From assembly GCA_945897075.1 (NCBI GenBank), contig CAMDEX010000018.1:1-43029 (forward strand): a stretch of DNA of 43,029 bases. The letters are read 5' to 3'. Shown here in pieces: positions 14,506-22,300 of this stretch. Each line of letters opens with the position of its first letter. The first letter of the stretch is position 1. The notes beneath the pieces are model-generated. The model was not told the origin of the DNA. It worked only from the letters and a program-made list of their open reading frames with translations, and searched no databases. The position numbers were made by a program, and so were the translations under genes. The DNA comes from Litorilinea aerophila. GTDB taxonomy: Bacteria > Chloroflexota > Anaerolineae > Caldilineales > Caldilineaceae.

Positions 14506-17500
14506 CTACGTGCGCAACGCCTTCGCCAGCGCCTGCGCGATATGCACCGGCTCCCGCTCGGTGAAGTGGCCGATCTGATCCCGACACGACGTCCCGCTGG
14601 CGACGATCAGATCGTCCTTCCCCGCGGCGCGCACAGCCGGGAAGAGACGATCCTCCCCAATCGTGCGGCTGACTTCGTAGTGATCCTTCTCATAGCCGAA
14701 ATCCCCGGCCATCCCGCAGCAGCCGCTGGGGATGACCTGCACGGTGTAGCCCGCCCGCTTGAGCGCAGCCACCGACGCTTCGTTGCCCACCAGCGCTTTG
14801 GCGTGGCAGTGGCCGTGCAGATGTACCTTCCCCGGCGTCTCCCGCCAGATGTGGGCAAAACCGCCCTTTTCCGCCTCCCGCACCACAAATTCCTCAAAAG
14901 TGAGCGCGTTCCGGGCCAGAATCTGCGCCCGTTCTTTGTCCGCGGCCAGGGCCGGGTATTCGTCCCGCAGGGTCAAAATACAGCTTGGCTCGATGCCCAC
15001 AACCGGGATGCCCTGGGCCGCGTAGGGGGCCAGCAGCGCCACATTCTGGTCCACCCACGCCTTCGCCTTGTCGGCCTGGCCGCCGGTGATGAGAGGCCGC
15101 CCGCAGCAGGCGCGTCCCTCGGCCAGATAGACGGTGTAGCCCGCCGCTTCCAGCACATTCACAGCGGCCTGGGCCACTTCCGGGTGGTTATATTCGGCCC
15201 AGGTGTCGTGGAAGAGGATGACTGGGGATTGGGGATTGGGGATTGGGGATTGGGTATCCGTGTTGCGTGCGGCATCACCTGCCACCTGCAACTTTCCACC
15301 TGCCACCTGCCGCTTGTGGAACCAGTTGGAGAAGGTGTCCGGGGCGTACTTCGGGAGGGTGCGGGATGGGTGTACGCCGATGCGTTCCAGGACGGCTTTG
15401 GCCGGGGCCGAGGCGAGGGTGGCGTTGACCAGCGGGATGAGGGGGCGGGCCGTCCGGTAGAGCAGGCTGTTGAGTGTCGGCAGCAGACCCATCATCCGGT
15501 TGAAGAGGGGCAGGCCATTTGCCCGGTAGTAGTGGACCAGATATTCGGATTTGATGCGGGCCATATCTACCGCGGAGGGGCACTCGCTCTTGCACGCCTT
15601 ACAGCCCAGGCAGAGGTCCATCACTCCGTACATCTCCGGGCTGTACAACTCCTCGTGGGGGATGCGCCCGGCCAGGGCGTTGCGCAGACCGTTGGCCCGC
15701 GCCCGCGTCGTGTCCCGCTCATCCCGGGTGGCGTGATAGCTGGGGCACATCGTGCCCGCGCCCAGCTTGCGGCAGACGCCCGCGCCGTTACACATCTCCA
15801 CCGCGGGGGCAAAGCCGCCATCGCTGGACCAGTCGTAGACCGACTTCAGTTCAATTGTCTGATAATCGGTGCCGTAGCGCAGATTTTCCGTGAAGGGGGG
15901 CGCGTCCACAATTTTGCCCGGATTCATGCGGTTGTCCGGGTCAAAGATGGCTTTGGTTCGGCGCAGCCCCTCATAGAGTTCCGGCCCAAAGAGACGGGGA
16001 TTCAGGCTGCTCCGTTGCAGACCGTCGCCGTGCTCGCCGGTCATCGCCCCGCCATACTCCACCGCCAGATCACAGGCAAAGTCGCCCAGGGCCTGCCAGG
16101 CCGCGATGCCATCCGCCGCTTTGACATTGAGCAGGGGGCGCACGTGCAGACAGCCCGCGGAGGCGTGGGCATAGACCGCCACCCCTTTGGCAGCGGGCAG
16201 CGTCCCCGCAAAGTTGAGGATGCGTTCCAAATAGGCGGCCAGCACGGCCGGCGGCACAGAGACATCCTCGATGCCGGGGATGGGTTTGTACTCGCCCCGC
16301 TTGCCCATCAAAATGTTCAACCCGGCCTTGCGCACCGACCAGACATCGTTCTGGGCCTGGGGCTGCACATAACGGCGGATGATCCCCTTCACCCCCCGCC
16401 GGCGCAGGTGATCTTCCAAATGGGCCAGCTTCTTCTCCACTTCGGCTTCGTTCTCGCCGTAAAATTCCGTGAGCAGCACCCCTTCCGGGTCGCCCTCCAC
16501 AAAGAACATCTTTTTGGCCCACTCCGGCTGCACCCGGGCCAGGTCCATCAACTGCTTGTCCAGCAGCTCCGATGCGCTGGGATCCGTCTCCAGAATGGCG
16601 GGGATGGCCGCACAGGCGTCAATCACCCGCTCGAAGTGGACGACGGCCAGACCGGTCTTTTTGGGTTTGGCAACCAGGCGCAGGGTGGCCTCGCTGATGG
16701 CGGCCAGCGTCCCCTCGCTGCCAGTGATGAGTTGGGCGAGGTTGAAGGAGGGATTGGAGATTGGAGATTGGAGATTGGAGATTGGGAGATTGAAGGGATT
16801 CCCACTCCCCAGTCCCCACTCCCCACTCCCCAACCCCGCCGCCAAGCGATCCAAATTGTAGCCGGAGGCGCGCCGCCAGTGTTTGGGCCAACGGGCGATA
16901 ATCTGCTCCCGCAGCCCGCGCACCAGTTCTGGCAGCTCCCGGTAGATGCGGCTCTCCAGCGAGTCGCCCCGTCCTTTGGCGGCCAAATCCCCCGGCGCAA
17001 CAGGGCCGAAACGGGCGGCGCTGCCGTCGGCCAGGACGACCGCCACCTCCTGCACATTGTCCGCCATCATCCCGTAGAGGATGCTGTGGCTGCCCGTGGC
17101 GTTGTTGCCGATGGAGCCGCCGACGGTGGCCCGCTCCGCGCTGGCCGGGTCCGGGCCGAGCATCAGCCCCAGCTTGGAGAGCGTAGCGTTGAGGACGCCG
17201 ACGGTCATCCCCGGCTGGACGCGCACGCTTTTGGCCTCTTCGTCCACGCCCAGAATGCGGTCCATATATTTGGAGGTGTCTATGACGAGGGCCGCGCCCA
17301 CAGCCTGGCCGGCCAGGGAGCTGCCGCCGCCCCGGGGCAGCACGGGTATGCGGTGGCGGGCCGCAATTTCCATAGCCGCCTGGATGTCGTCGGCGTTTTT
17401 GGGGATGACGACGCCGATGGGCTGAATCTGGTAGAGGCTGGCGTCGGTGCTGTAGAGCATCCGGGAATAGGCGTCGAAACGCACTTCGCCCAGAAGGGTG

Positions 17501-17595
17501 CGTTGCAGTTCGGCCAGCAGGTCCGCGCTCTCGGCCAGCGGGCCAGCCATTTCGGCCGCGGTCAGATAGGAGCGGGAGGGGATGGCGTGGGTCAT
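14506..17595 (-). CDS. FAD-linked oxidase fused to 4Fe-4S/CCG electron-transfer domains (D-lactate/glycolate/2-hydroxyglutarate dehydrogenase type)
   Basis: A 1029-residue two-part flavoenzyme that would oxidise a D-2-hydroxyacid and pass electrons through iron-sulfur centres. The N-terminal PCMH-type FAD domain has VLPRGGGSSLAGQAVG (85-100) and GPDPASAERATVGGSIGNNATG (147-168). The GlcD-like C-terminal oxidase region contains EHGDGLQRS (521-529). Two ferredoxin clusters follow: C602/C608/C617, then CLGCKACKSECP (C662, C665, C668, C672). Then come two cysteine-rich CCG motifs (ACCGRP at 829 and GCCGMAG near 987). This is the layout of YdiJ-like and DLD-II/glycolate dehydrogenase fusions; the exact substrate cannot be fixed. 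GAGGA precedes the ATG. Two repeat-derived insertions (residues 254-284 and 762-791) are listed separately. It follows vapC by 39 bases on the same strand. Confidence 0.88.
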   Translation of the reverse strand: MTHAIPSRSYLTAAEMAGPLAESADLLAELQRTLLGEVRFDAYSRMLYSTDASLYQIQPIGVVIPKNADDIQAAMEIAARHRIPVLPRGGGSSLAGQAVGAALVIDTSKYMDRILGVDEEAKSVRVQPGMTVGVLNATLSKLGLMLGPDPASAERATVGGSIGNNATGSHSILYGMMADNVQEVAVVLADGSAARFGPVAPGDLAAKGRGDSLESRIYRELPELVRGLREQIIARWPKHWRRASGYNLDRLAAGLGSGEWGLGSGNPFNLPISNLQSPISNPSFNLAQLITGSEGTLAAISEATLRLVAKPKKTGLAVVHFERVIDACAAIPAILETDPSASELLDKQLMDLARVQPEWAKKMFFVEGDPEGVLLTEFYGENEAEVEKKLAHLEDHLRRRGVKGIIRRYVQPQAQNDVWSVRKAGLNILMGKRGEYKPIPGIEDVSVPPAVLAAYLERILNFAGTLPAAKGVAVYAHASAGCLHVRPLLNVKAADGIAAWQALGDFACDLAVEYGGAMTGEHGDGLQRSSLNPRLFGPELYEGLRRTKAIFDPDNRMNPGKIVDAPPFTENLRYGTDYQTIELKSVYDWSSDGGFAPAVEMCNGAGVCRKLGAGTMCPSYHATRDERDTTRARANGLRNALAGRIPHEELYSPEMYGVMDLCLGCKACKSECPSAVDMARIKSEYLVHYYRANGLPLFNRMMGLLPTLNSLLYRTARPLIPLVNATLASAPAKAVLERIGVHPSRTLPKYAPDTFSNWFHKRQVAGGKLQVAGDAARNTDTQSPIPNPQSPVILFHDTWAEYNHPEVAQAAVNVLEAAGYTVYLAEGRACCGRPLITGGQADKAKAWVDQNVALLAPYAAQGIPVVGIEPSCILTLRDEYPALAADKERAQILARNALTFEEFVVREAEKGGFAHIWRETPGKVHLHGHCHAKALVGNEASVAALKRAGYTVQVIPSGCCGMAGDFGYEKDHYEVSRTIGEDRLFPAVRAAGKDDLIVASGTSCRDQIGHFTEREPVHIAQALAKALRT
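15223..15312 (-). repeat. Repeat-derived in-frame insertion (residues 762-791) in the FAD oxidase
   Basis: Four tandem GGGGATT units (plus strand) encode TQSPIPNPQSP, next to a GCAGGTGG-type repeat that encodes QVAGGKLQVAG. The 25 bases at 15280-15304 match 18644-18668, an intergenic repeat, at 24 positions on the opposite strand. The insert falls between the two C-terminal domains (after TFSNWFH and before VILFHDTW), a tolerant linker. Confidence 0.8.
16744..16836 (-). repeat. Repeat-derived in-frame insertion (residues 254-284) in the FAD oxidase
   Basis: Tandem GGAGATT units and CCCACTCCCCAGTCCCC units (plus strand) encode a low-complexity GSGEWGLGSGNPFNLP stretch and the following NLQSPISNPSFN. 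It lies between the conserved-looking SGYNLDRLAAG and LAQLITGSEGTL, a segment that is nearly continuous in GlcD-type enzymes. The insert can form a hairpin and keeps the frame. Confidence 0.8.
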
Positions 17596-17634
17596 TGGGG
17601 GTGTCCTCGTCGGTGGGTGGGGGTACGCTGCCGG

Positions 17635-18036
17635 TTAGAGCCAATTCTCGCGTTTCAAATTGGGGATGGGATCGAAGTCGCCATCGGTGGTCAGTAGAGT
17701 CATGCCATACCGAAGCGCAATTGCAGCAATCATTGCGTCCATTATTGCCAGTTGTCTTCCTCGCCTTTGCAATTGAATCCGTAAGTCAACAGCGAACTCA
17801 GCGTCTATTCTGCCGATGGCGTAGTAGGTGAAAATCGTTGAAAAACGGCTCCATTCGCGCAAATTCTGGTTTCGACGCGGCAGTGTTTCAATGCCAAAAA
17901 GCATCTCCGCCAGCGCGGGCACCGGTACACCAAAAATATCCTGGCTCTGCACCTGATGGATGATCCGTTCCCGAATAGGGTGATCCAGTGTCACAATTGG
18001 GGAAAGATGGTTTGTGTCCAGAAGATATCGCTGCAT
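17635..18036 (-). CDS. vapC: VapC-type PIN-domain toxin (ribonuclease)
   Basis: A 133-residue PIN-domain protein. The four acidic metal-binding positions are visible: D7 (YLLDTNHL), E44 (ALAEMLFGIE), D100 (AIMDAMIAA) and D118/D120 (LLTTDGDF). VapC toxins are Mg2+-dependent RNases that cut tRNA or rRNA when freed from VapB. The length is typical. The start ATG is 3 bases after the stop of the preceding antitoxin, and its ribosome site (AGGTGAG) overlaps the end of that gene, so the pair is translationally linked. All acidic residues are intact, so the toxin is probably active. Confidence 0.9.
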   Translation of the reverse strand: MQRYLLDTNHLSPIVTLDHPIRERIIHQVQSQDIFGVPVPALAEMLFGIETLPRRNQNLREWSRFSTIFTYYAIGRIDAEFAVDLRIQLQRRGRQLAIMDAMIAAIALRYGMTLLTTDGDFDPIPNLKRENWL

Positions 18037-18039
18037 AGC

Positions 18040-18444
18040 TCACCTGCGTCCGTCTGCGATTTCATCAGCCAGATCGATCTCTTTCATCTCACGTTCAAAC
18101 TCGGCCCACAGACGATTCCATTCTGGGGGTGATATGGAATCTTCGTCAGAAAGCGGAGGATCGTTTTCGAGTTCCAAAAGAAACTCAGCGATTGTCTTTG
18201 TTGCTGGTTCGATCAAAGACGGATCCGGAGGAGAAGCAGCGATTTTAGCTGTAAGTTCGCGCAACGAATCGGTTGGAGAGGATTGGTCCAGAGTATAAAT
18301 GAAATGCGAATCCGCATCTTGTGGAGCGTAAAGAACGCTTTCCAATAACCGGGACGTGAACGCATTGACGGAAAGTTCAAGCACAGAGGCTTTGTTTTCC
18401 AGATGATTGACAATTTGATCGGGCAGATCGAGGGTAAGCAGCAT
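18040..18444 (-). CDS. Antitoxin partner of VapC
   Basis: A 134-residue protein starting MLLTLDLPDQIVNHLENKA, a ribbon-helix-helix-like DNA-binding start, with an acidic C-terminal half (DPPLSDEDSISPPEWNRLWAEFEREMKEIDLADEIADG) that would wrap the toxin. It is longer than the usual 70-90 residue VapB. I start it at 18444 because GGAGGTGA lies 5 bases before that ATG; the frame is open 33 bases further up without a ribosome site. Position and spacing make it the vapC antitoxin; the exact antitoxin family was not recognised. It probably also represses its own promoter. Confidence 0.78.
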   Translation of the reverse strand: MLLTLDLPDQIVNHLENKASVLELSVNAFTSRLLESVLYAPQDADSHFIYTLDQSSPTDSLRELTAKIAASPPDPSLIEPATKTIAEFLLELENDPPLSDEDSISPPEWNRLWAEFEREMKEIDLADEIADGRR

Positions 18445-18488
18445 TTTGTCACCTCCAAAACGATACGGTCTACGCAACGGCTATGGGA

Positions 18489-18497
18489 AGTATACCA
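18489..18497 (-). promoter_or_regulatory. Extended -10 promoter for vapBC
   Basis: On the minus strand this reads TGG-TATACT, an extended -10 element (5 of 6 in the hexamer), 44 bases upstream of the antitoxin start. A clear -35 is not visible. Confidence 0.4.
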
Positions 18498-18535
18498 CAG
18501 ACGAAAGGTGAAACCGCTTGCCGAGAAGAGAGGAA

Positions 18536-18569
18536 AGACCTGCCAGGTTTCGGAAAACCTGGCAGGTCT
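18536..18569. repeat. 15-bp perfect inverted repeat (AGACCTGCCAGGTTT)
   Basis: Arms 18536-18550 and 18555-18569 are exact complements around the loop CGGA. Each arm carries the palindromic core CCTGCCAGG-like sequence. It lies between the divergent vapBC and glutaredoxin promoters. A related ACCTGNCAGG core appears in the 19133-19255 element. Confidence 0.75.
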
Positions 18570-18595
18570 GATGTCATCTCCACTACCGCCCAGTT

Positions 18596-18624
18596 TTGCT
18601 TTTGCGGCCAAACTGCGCTATGAT
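18596..18624 (+). promoter_or_regulatory. Sigma-70-type promoter for the glutaredoxin gene
   Basis: TTGCTT (18596-18601) and TATGAT (18619-18624) are separated by exactly 17 bases, with 4 of 6 and 5 of 6 matches to consensus. Transcription would start near 18631, giving a leader of about 98 bases that contains the adjacent tandem repeat. Confidence 0.5.
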
Positions 18625-18643
18625 TTTTGTAGTGCAAAAGAGT

Positions 18644-18720
18644 GGCAGGTGGCAAGTTGCAGGTGGCATCTCTTATCTCGCAGCACGCAGCACGCAACTC
18701 GCATCTCGCATCTCGCAGGA
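18644..18720. repeat. Tandem short repeats (GGCAGGT and CGCATCT types) in a 5' leader
   Basis: GGCAGGTGGCAAGTTGCAGG and its continuation (18644-18668) are followed by GCAGCAC, GCAACTC and GCATCTC units up to 18720. The first part is nearly identical to the segment inserted in the FAD oxidase at 15280-15304. The ribosome site AGGAG of the next gene lies at its very end. Confidence 0.8.
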
Positions 18721-18728
18721 GCCGTTGA

Positions 18729-18974
18729 ATGTCCCAACCGATTACAATGTACACCACCGAATGGTGTCCGGATTGCTGGCGCGCCAAAAAGGTGATGGAT
18801 TCTCTGCAAGTCGCCTACACAGAAATCAATATCAGCCACGACGAAGACGCCATCGAGACTGTCATCCGGCTCAACAACGGCTACCGTTCCGTGCCGACGC
18901 TTGTCTTCCCCGACGGCAGTGTGATGACCGAGCCATCCACCAGCGCGCTGGTGCGCAAGTTGCAGGCCGTGTAA
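18729..18974 (+). CDS. Glutaredoxin-like / mycoredoxin-type thiol oxidoreductase
   Basis: An 81-residue thioredoxin-fold protein. The active site is WCPDC (C13, C16) after the first strand (ITMYTTEW), followed by a helix (WRAKKVMDSL). The cis-proline motif SVPTLVF is at about 54-60 and DGS follows. Length and motif spacing match the small glutaredoxins of Actinobacteria and Chloroflexota (mycoredoxin-1 type), which reduce mixed disulfides formed with low-molecular-weight thiols. AGGAG lies 7 bases before the ATG. It appears to be a single-gene transcript ending at the terminator at 19275. Which thiol serves as its donor cannot be read here. Confidence 0.88.
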   Translation: MSQPITMYTTEWCPDCWRAKKVMDSLQVAYTEINISHDEDAIETVIRLNNGYRSVPTLVFPDGSVMTEPSTSALVRKLQAV

Positions 18975-19023
18975 ATCAGAAGCCCTTCGCCAGTGAAATC
19001 CTTGTTCTTTGCGCAGTAAATTC

Positions 19024-19091
19024 ACCACTGAGACACAGAGCACACAGAGAAATTGGCGATGCGTTCTCAGTGCGCTCTGTGACTCAGTGGT
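19024..19091. repeat. Inverted repeat, 17-bp arms (ACCACTGAGACACAGAG)
   Basis: Arms 19024-19040 and 19075-19091 pair at 16 of 17 positions with a 34-base loop. It lies downstream of the glutaredoxin stop. The sequence has the look of a dispersed intergenic element rather than a terminator. Confidence 0.65.
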
Positions 19092-19132
19092 TTTCTTTTG
19101 GTTCTGACCCGCTATTCCACCATCCCGTTGAC

Positions 19133-19255
19133 GTATCTTCTCAATAAACGGTGGTAAAGGCCAGACCTGACAGGTGCGCCCAGCGATTTTTTTGCCTGGC
19201 AGACTTCTCCACGGGCGCACCTGTCAGGTCTTTCCCCTGGATATTGAGAAGATAC
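19133..19255. repeat. 123-bp MITE-like element with nested inverted repeats
   Basis: Outer arms GTATCTTCTCAATA (19133-19146) and TATTGAGAAGATAC (19242-19255) are exact complements. Inner 18-base arms GACCTGACAGGTGCGCCC (19164-19181) and 19213-19230 are also exact. It has no coding capacity. The symmetry at both scales suggests a non-autonomous mobile element, but no target duplication was confirmed. Confidence 0.65.
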
Positions 19256-19274
19256 AAGTCCACCTTCTTTGCAA

Positions 19275-19308
19275 AGAGCCAGCGATCGGCGCATCGCTGG
19301 CTCTTTTT
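19275..19308. terminator. Intrinsic terminator, probably bidirectional
   Basis: AGAGCCAGCGAT (19275-19286) and ATCGCTGGCTCT (19293-19304) form a perfect 12-bp stem with loop CGGCGC, followed by T's to 19308 and preceded by A's. It lies between the glutaredoxin (plus) and the subtilase (minus), whose stop is 20 bases away, so it can serve both. Confidence 0.85.
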
Positions 19309-19327
19309 GATTGGTCAGTCCAACCAC

Positions 19328-22300
19328 TCAACCACCCGCTGGCGTTGGCGTTGGCGTCGGCGTTGGCAGAATCGAAGGGTTGGCTGGGGGGGTGGGTGTT
19401 GGCAATGGCGATAGCGGTGTCGCGGCGGCCGGCGGTGGCGGCGGCCGGTGTTCGATCAGCGGCAGGAAGAGGGGCGGCTCTATACCCGAACCCTCCAGCA
19501 GCGGAATCATCATATGCAGCGCCACGCGCATCTCGCTGCTCACTGGGTGGGTCAGCCCAAAGGTCTGGTCCACCATCTCGCCCTGCACGCGGATGCGCTG
19601 ACCGGAGACCACAGCGCTGGACAACTGTACATCCATCTGCACAGCCACCAGACCCCGGGGCGGCAGGGTCCCGCTCCACAAAATGCGTTCCCCGTCCAAA
19701 CGGCAGTTGCCGACCCCACAGCGCAACGTATTGGGAAGGTAACTCAACTCAGCCGGCAGACGTAGTGTGAAGTCCGCGGCGGTGCTTTGCAGGCCGGTGT
19801 TGCGCAGCAGCGCGGAGAGGGTGAAGCGATCCCCCGGTTCGTTGGGTCTGCCGCCAAAGTCGAAGAGCGACGCGCTCAGATTTGTGCTGCGCGCATAGAC
19901 GACCGCGGCACGGCGCAGATCGGCCAGACCGCTGCTGCGAATCTCTACAGTATTGGTCAGGGGCGTCCTGTCCGGCAGCACACTGTTCAGTGTGGCGCTG
20001 TAGGTGAGAGAGACAGAGCCAGCCGACGGCAGCGCGCCCTGCCAGCTAATCACCCCGCCGCTTTCGTTGCAAAGACCGCTGCTGCACACCAGCGAAGCGG
20101 GCGCGTAGGTCAACGCGGCCGGCAGCGCATCGGACAGCGTACTCTGTTGCGCGTCTGCCACGCCCCGGTTGACAATCGTCAGTGTATAGGCCACGCTCTG
20201 CCCCGGCAGCAGATCGCTGCGGCTGGCCGTTTTGGTAGAGGCGGTCAGATCGACAGAGCGGACAAGCAGAGCGGCGGTACGCGTGTAGGTTTCCTGACCG
20301 CTACGGATCGTGACTGTATTGGTGATCAGACTGTTGATCGGTGTGTTCAGCTTCGCCGTCGTCTGGAAGCTGACCTGTGCGCCCGTAGCGGGGAGCGCGC
20401 CAGCGGGCGGCAGAAATTCCACGGCCATTCTGTCGCGCAGTTTCGGGTTGCTGCCTTTGCACTGATAGGTGACACTCTGCCCGGCATAAGGGCTGATCAG
20501 CCCGGTGCTGGATGCGCCCAGAACCGCTACGCCCAGACGCAGCATATAGACCTGCGCACGGCCATCTTCGTGCAGGACGATCTGAAAGTCCGTGTCGGGG
20601 AGACGGATGATTCCGTAGTACTCATCCAAGTAATCCCAGAAGTGGGCATCGCTCCACTGGAAAATTGTATAGCGGCGGGGGGCGGCACCAAAGGTCTGCA
20701 TATAGACTGCATCGTCCACGGCAAGCCGCGTCCACACAGCGGCAATGCGCGGCAGGTTGCCGCCGCCACGCGGCAGCGGACATCTGTTGTCAGTATCCGG
20801 GTATCCGAAATCGCCAAAGTTGATGTAGCCACTGACATCAACACACGCCTTTGTGTACGCATCGCCAAAGAAGGGAAAGGCAAAGCCCAGCGGCAGATCA
20901 CAGGCAACTGCATTGATGCCCGAGACGACAGGCTGACCAGTGCTGCGAATGTCCTGCCAAACGAACTCTGGCGCAGGCATCTTGCCTTCGCCCAGCGTAT
21001 CAACCCAGACGTAACCACTCCCCAAATTGGCAAAGCCGGGTCGGTCTACACCGACCGCGCCCTGCCAACGGATCGAATGGGTGGCCGGATCGTAGCTGCC
21101 CGTTCCGCCGCCCACGGCCAGACTGCCCACCACGTAGTCCAGCGTGGGCGGCAGGGGATCGCTAAAGGAGAGTTCGCCGCCCACGGGCGAGTAGTTGCGC
21201 AGATCAATCGTATAGGTGAAGGGCGTACCCACCGCGCTGGTCTGCTGGTTGACCGCTTTGGTGCTGGCCGAGAAGTCGGATACAAAAAGCTGGGTCGCCG
21301 TGCTGCGCGTCATAGCCAGACGGGCGCCGTTGTCCAGATGGACGGTATGCGTAATGCGGTCGCCCGCTTGCCATGCGCCGTCGTCCAGCCGCGCCGCATA
21401 GGAGAGACGCAGCGGCACAGAGTTGGCGGGCAGAGGGCCGCTCCACTCCACGGCATGTGTAGCCGAATTGTAGGAGGCACCCAGCCCATTCTCGCGAAAA
21501 GCGCTGAAACTCTGCCCAGGCGGGAAGGGCGCCGACAGACGCGCATTGGGATAGCCTCGGTTGCCCGGCTGTATATCCAGTGTATAGACGATCTCGCCGT
21601 CTACGCTGGCGGCTGTCTGTTGGTTGACCAGAGCAGATTCGCAGAAAGAGCTGGCCAGACGCAAAGATTCGTGGCTGATTGTCGGGTGGTAACCACCCAC
21701 CAGATAGAGTTTGCCCTCGACGTAGACAGCGCCAGCCTGCTCTCGGTTGCCATCCAACGTGTCGTTCACAGATGACCAGGTGAGGGTTGCCGGATCATAA
21801 CGCTCGACAAACGTACTCTGACCACCCAACAGATAGAGATAACCATCTGGCGCGGCCACCAGTGACGCGCCGTAGCGCCCGTATATGGGTGAGGGCAGTG
21901 GCTGCCAAAGGTTTGTGGCCGGCGTATAGCGGGTAAAGAACCCTGGATTATAAAGGCCGCCCAATAGGTAGATATCGCCAGCGACCACCGCCGCTGCCGC
22001 GCCCAGGCGCGGAACGCCGTCCATCACCCCCCGATCCTCCCATTGGTTTGTGGCCGGATCGTAGACGAGAAAACTGATGGAGATACCCAAGCCGTCATCA
22101 CCGCCAAAGACATAGAATTTGCCGTCCACAGCCGCGCCGCTGGCCCCGTTCAATGTCCGGGGCATGGGAGCGCCCTCTGACCAGATGTTCGTTTGGCTGT
22201 CATAGATAAAAAGCGTGTCGGAGATATGATATCCACCGCCGACGATATGATGGCCCCCGGCTACAAAAAAGCGGTCTCCGATGGCCGCGGACGCTGAATA

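Noticed and set aside
15223..15312. Possible CRISPR array from regularly spaced GGGGATT units
   Set aside because: Units are contiguous heptamers with no spacers, and no cas genes are present.
14542..17697. A 1051-codon plus-strand frame opposite the FAD oxidase
   Set aside because: The minus-strand product has FAD, 4Fe-4S and CCG motifs in the right order, while the plus-strand frame has none.
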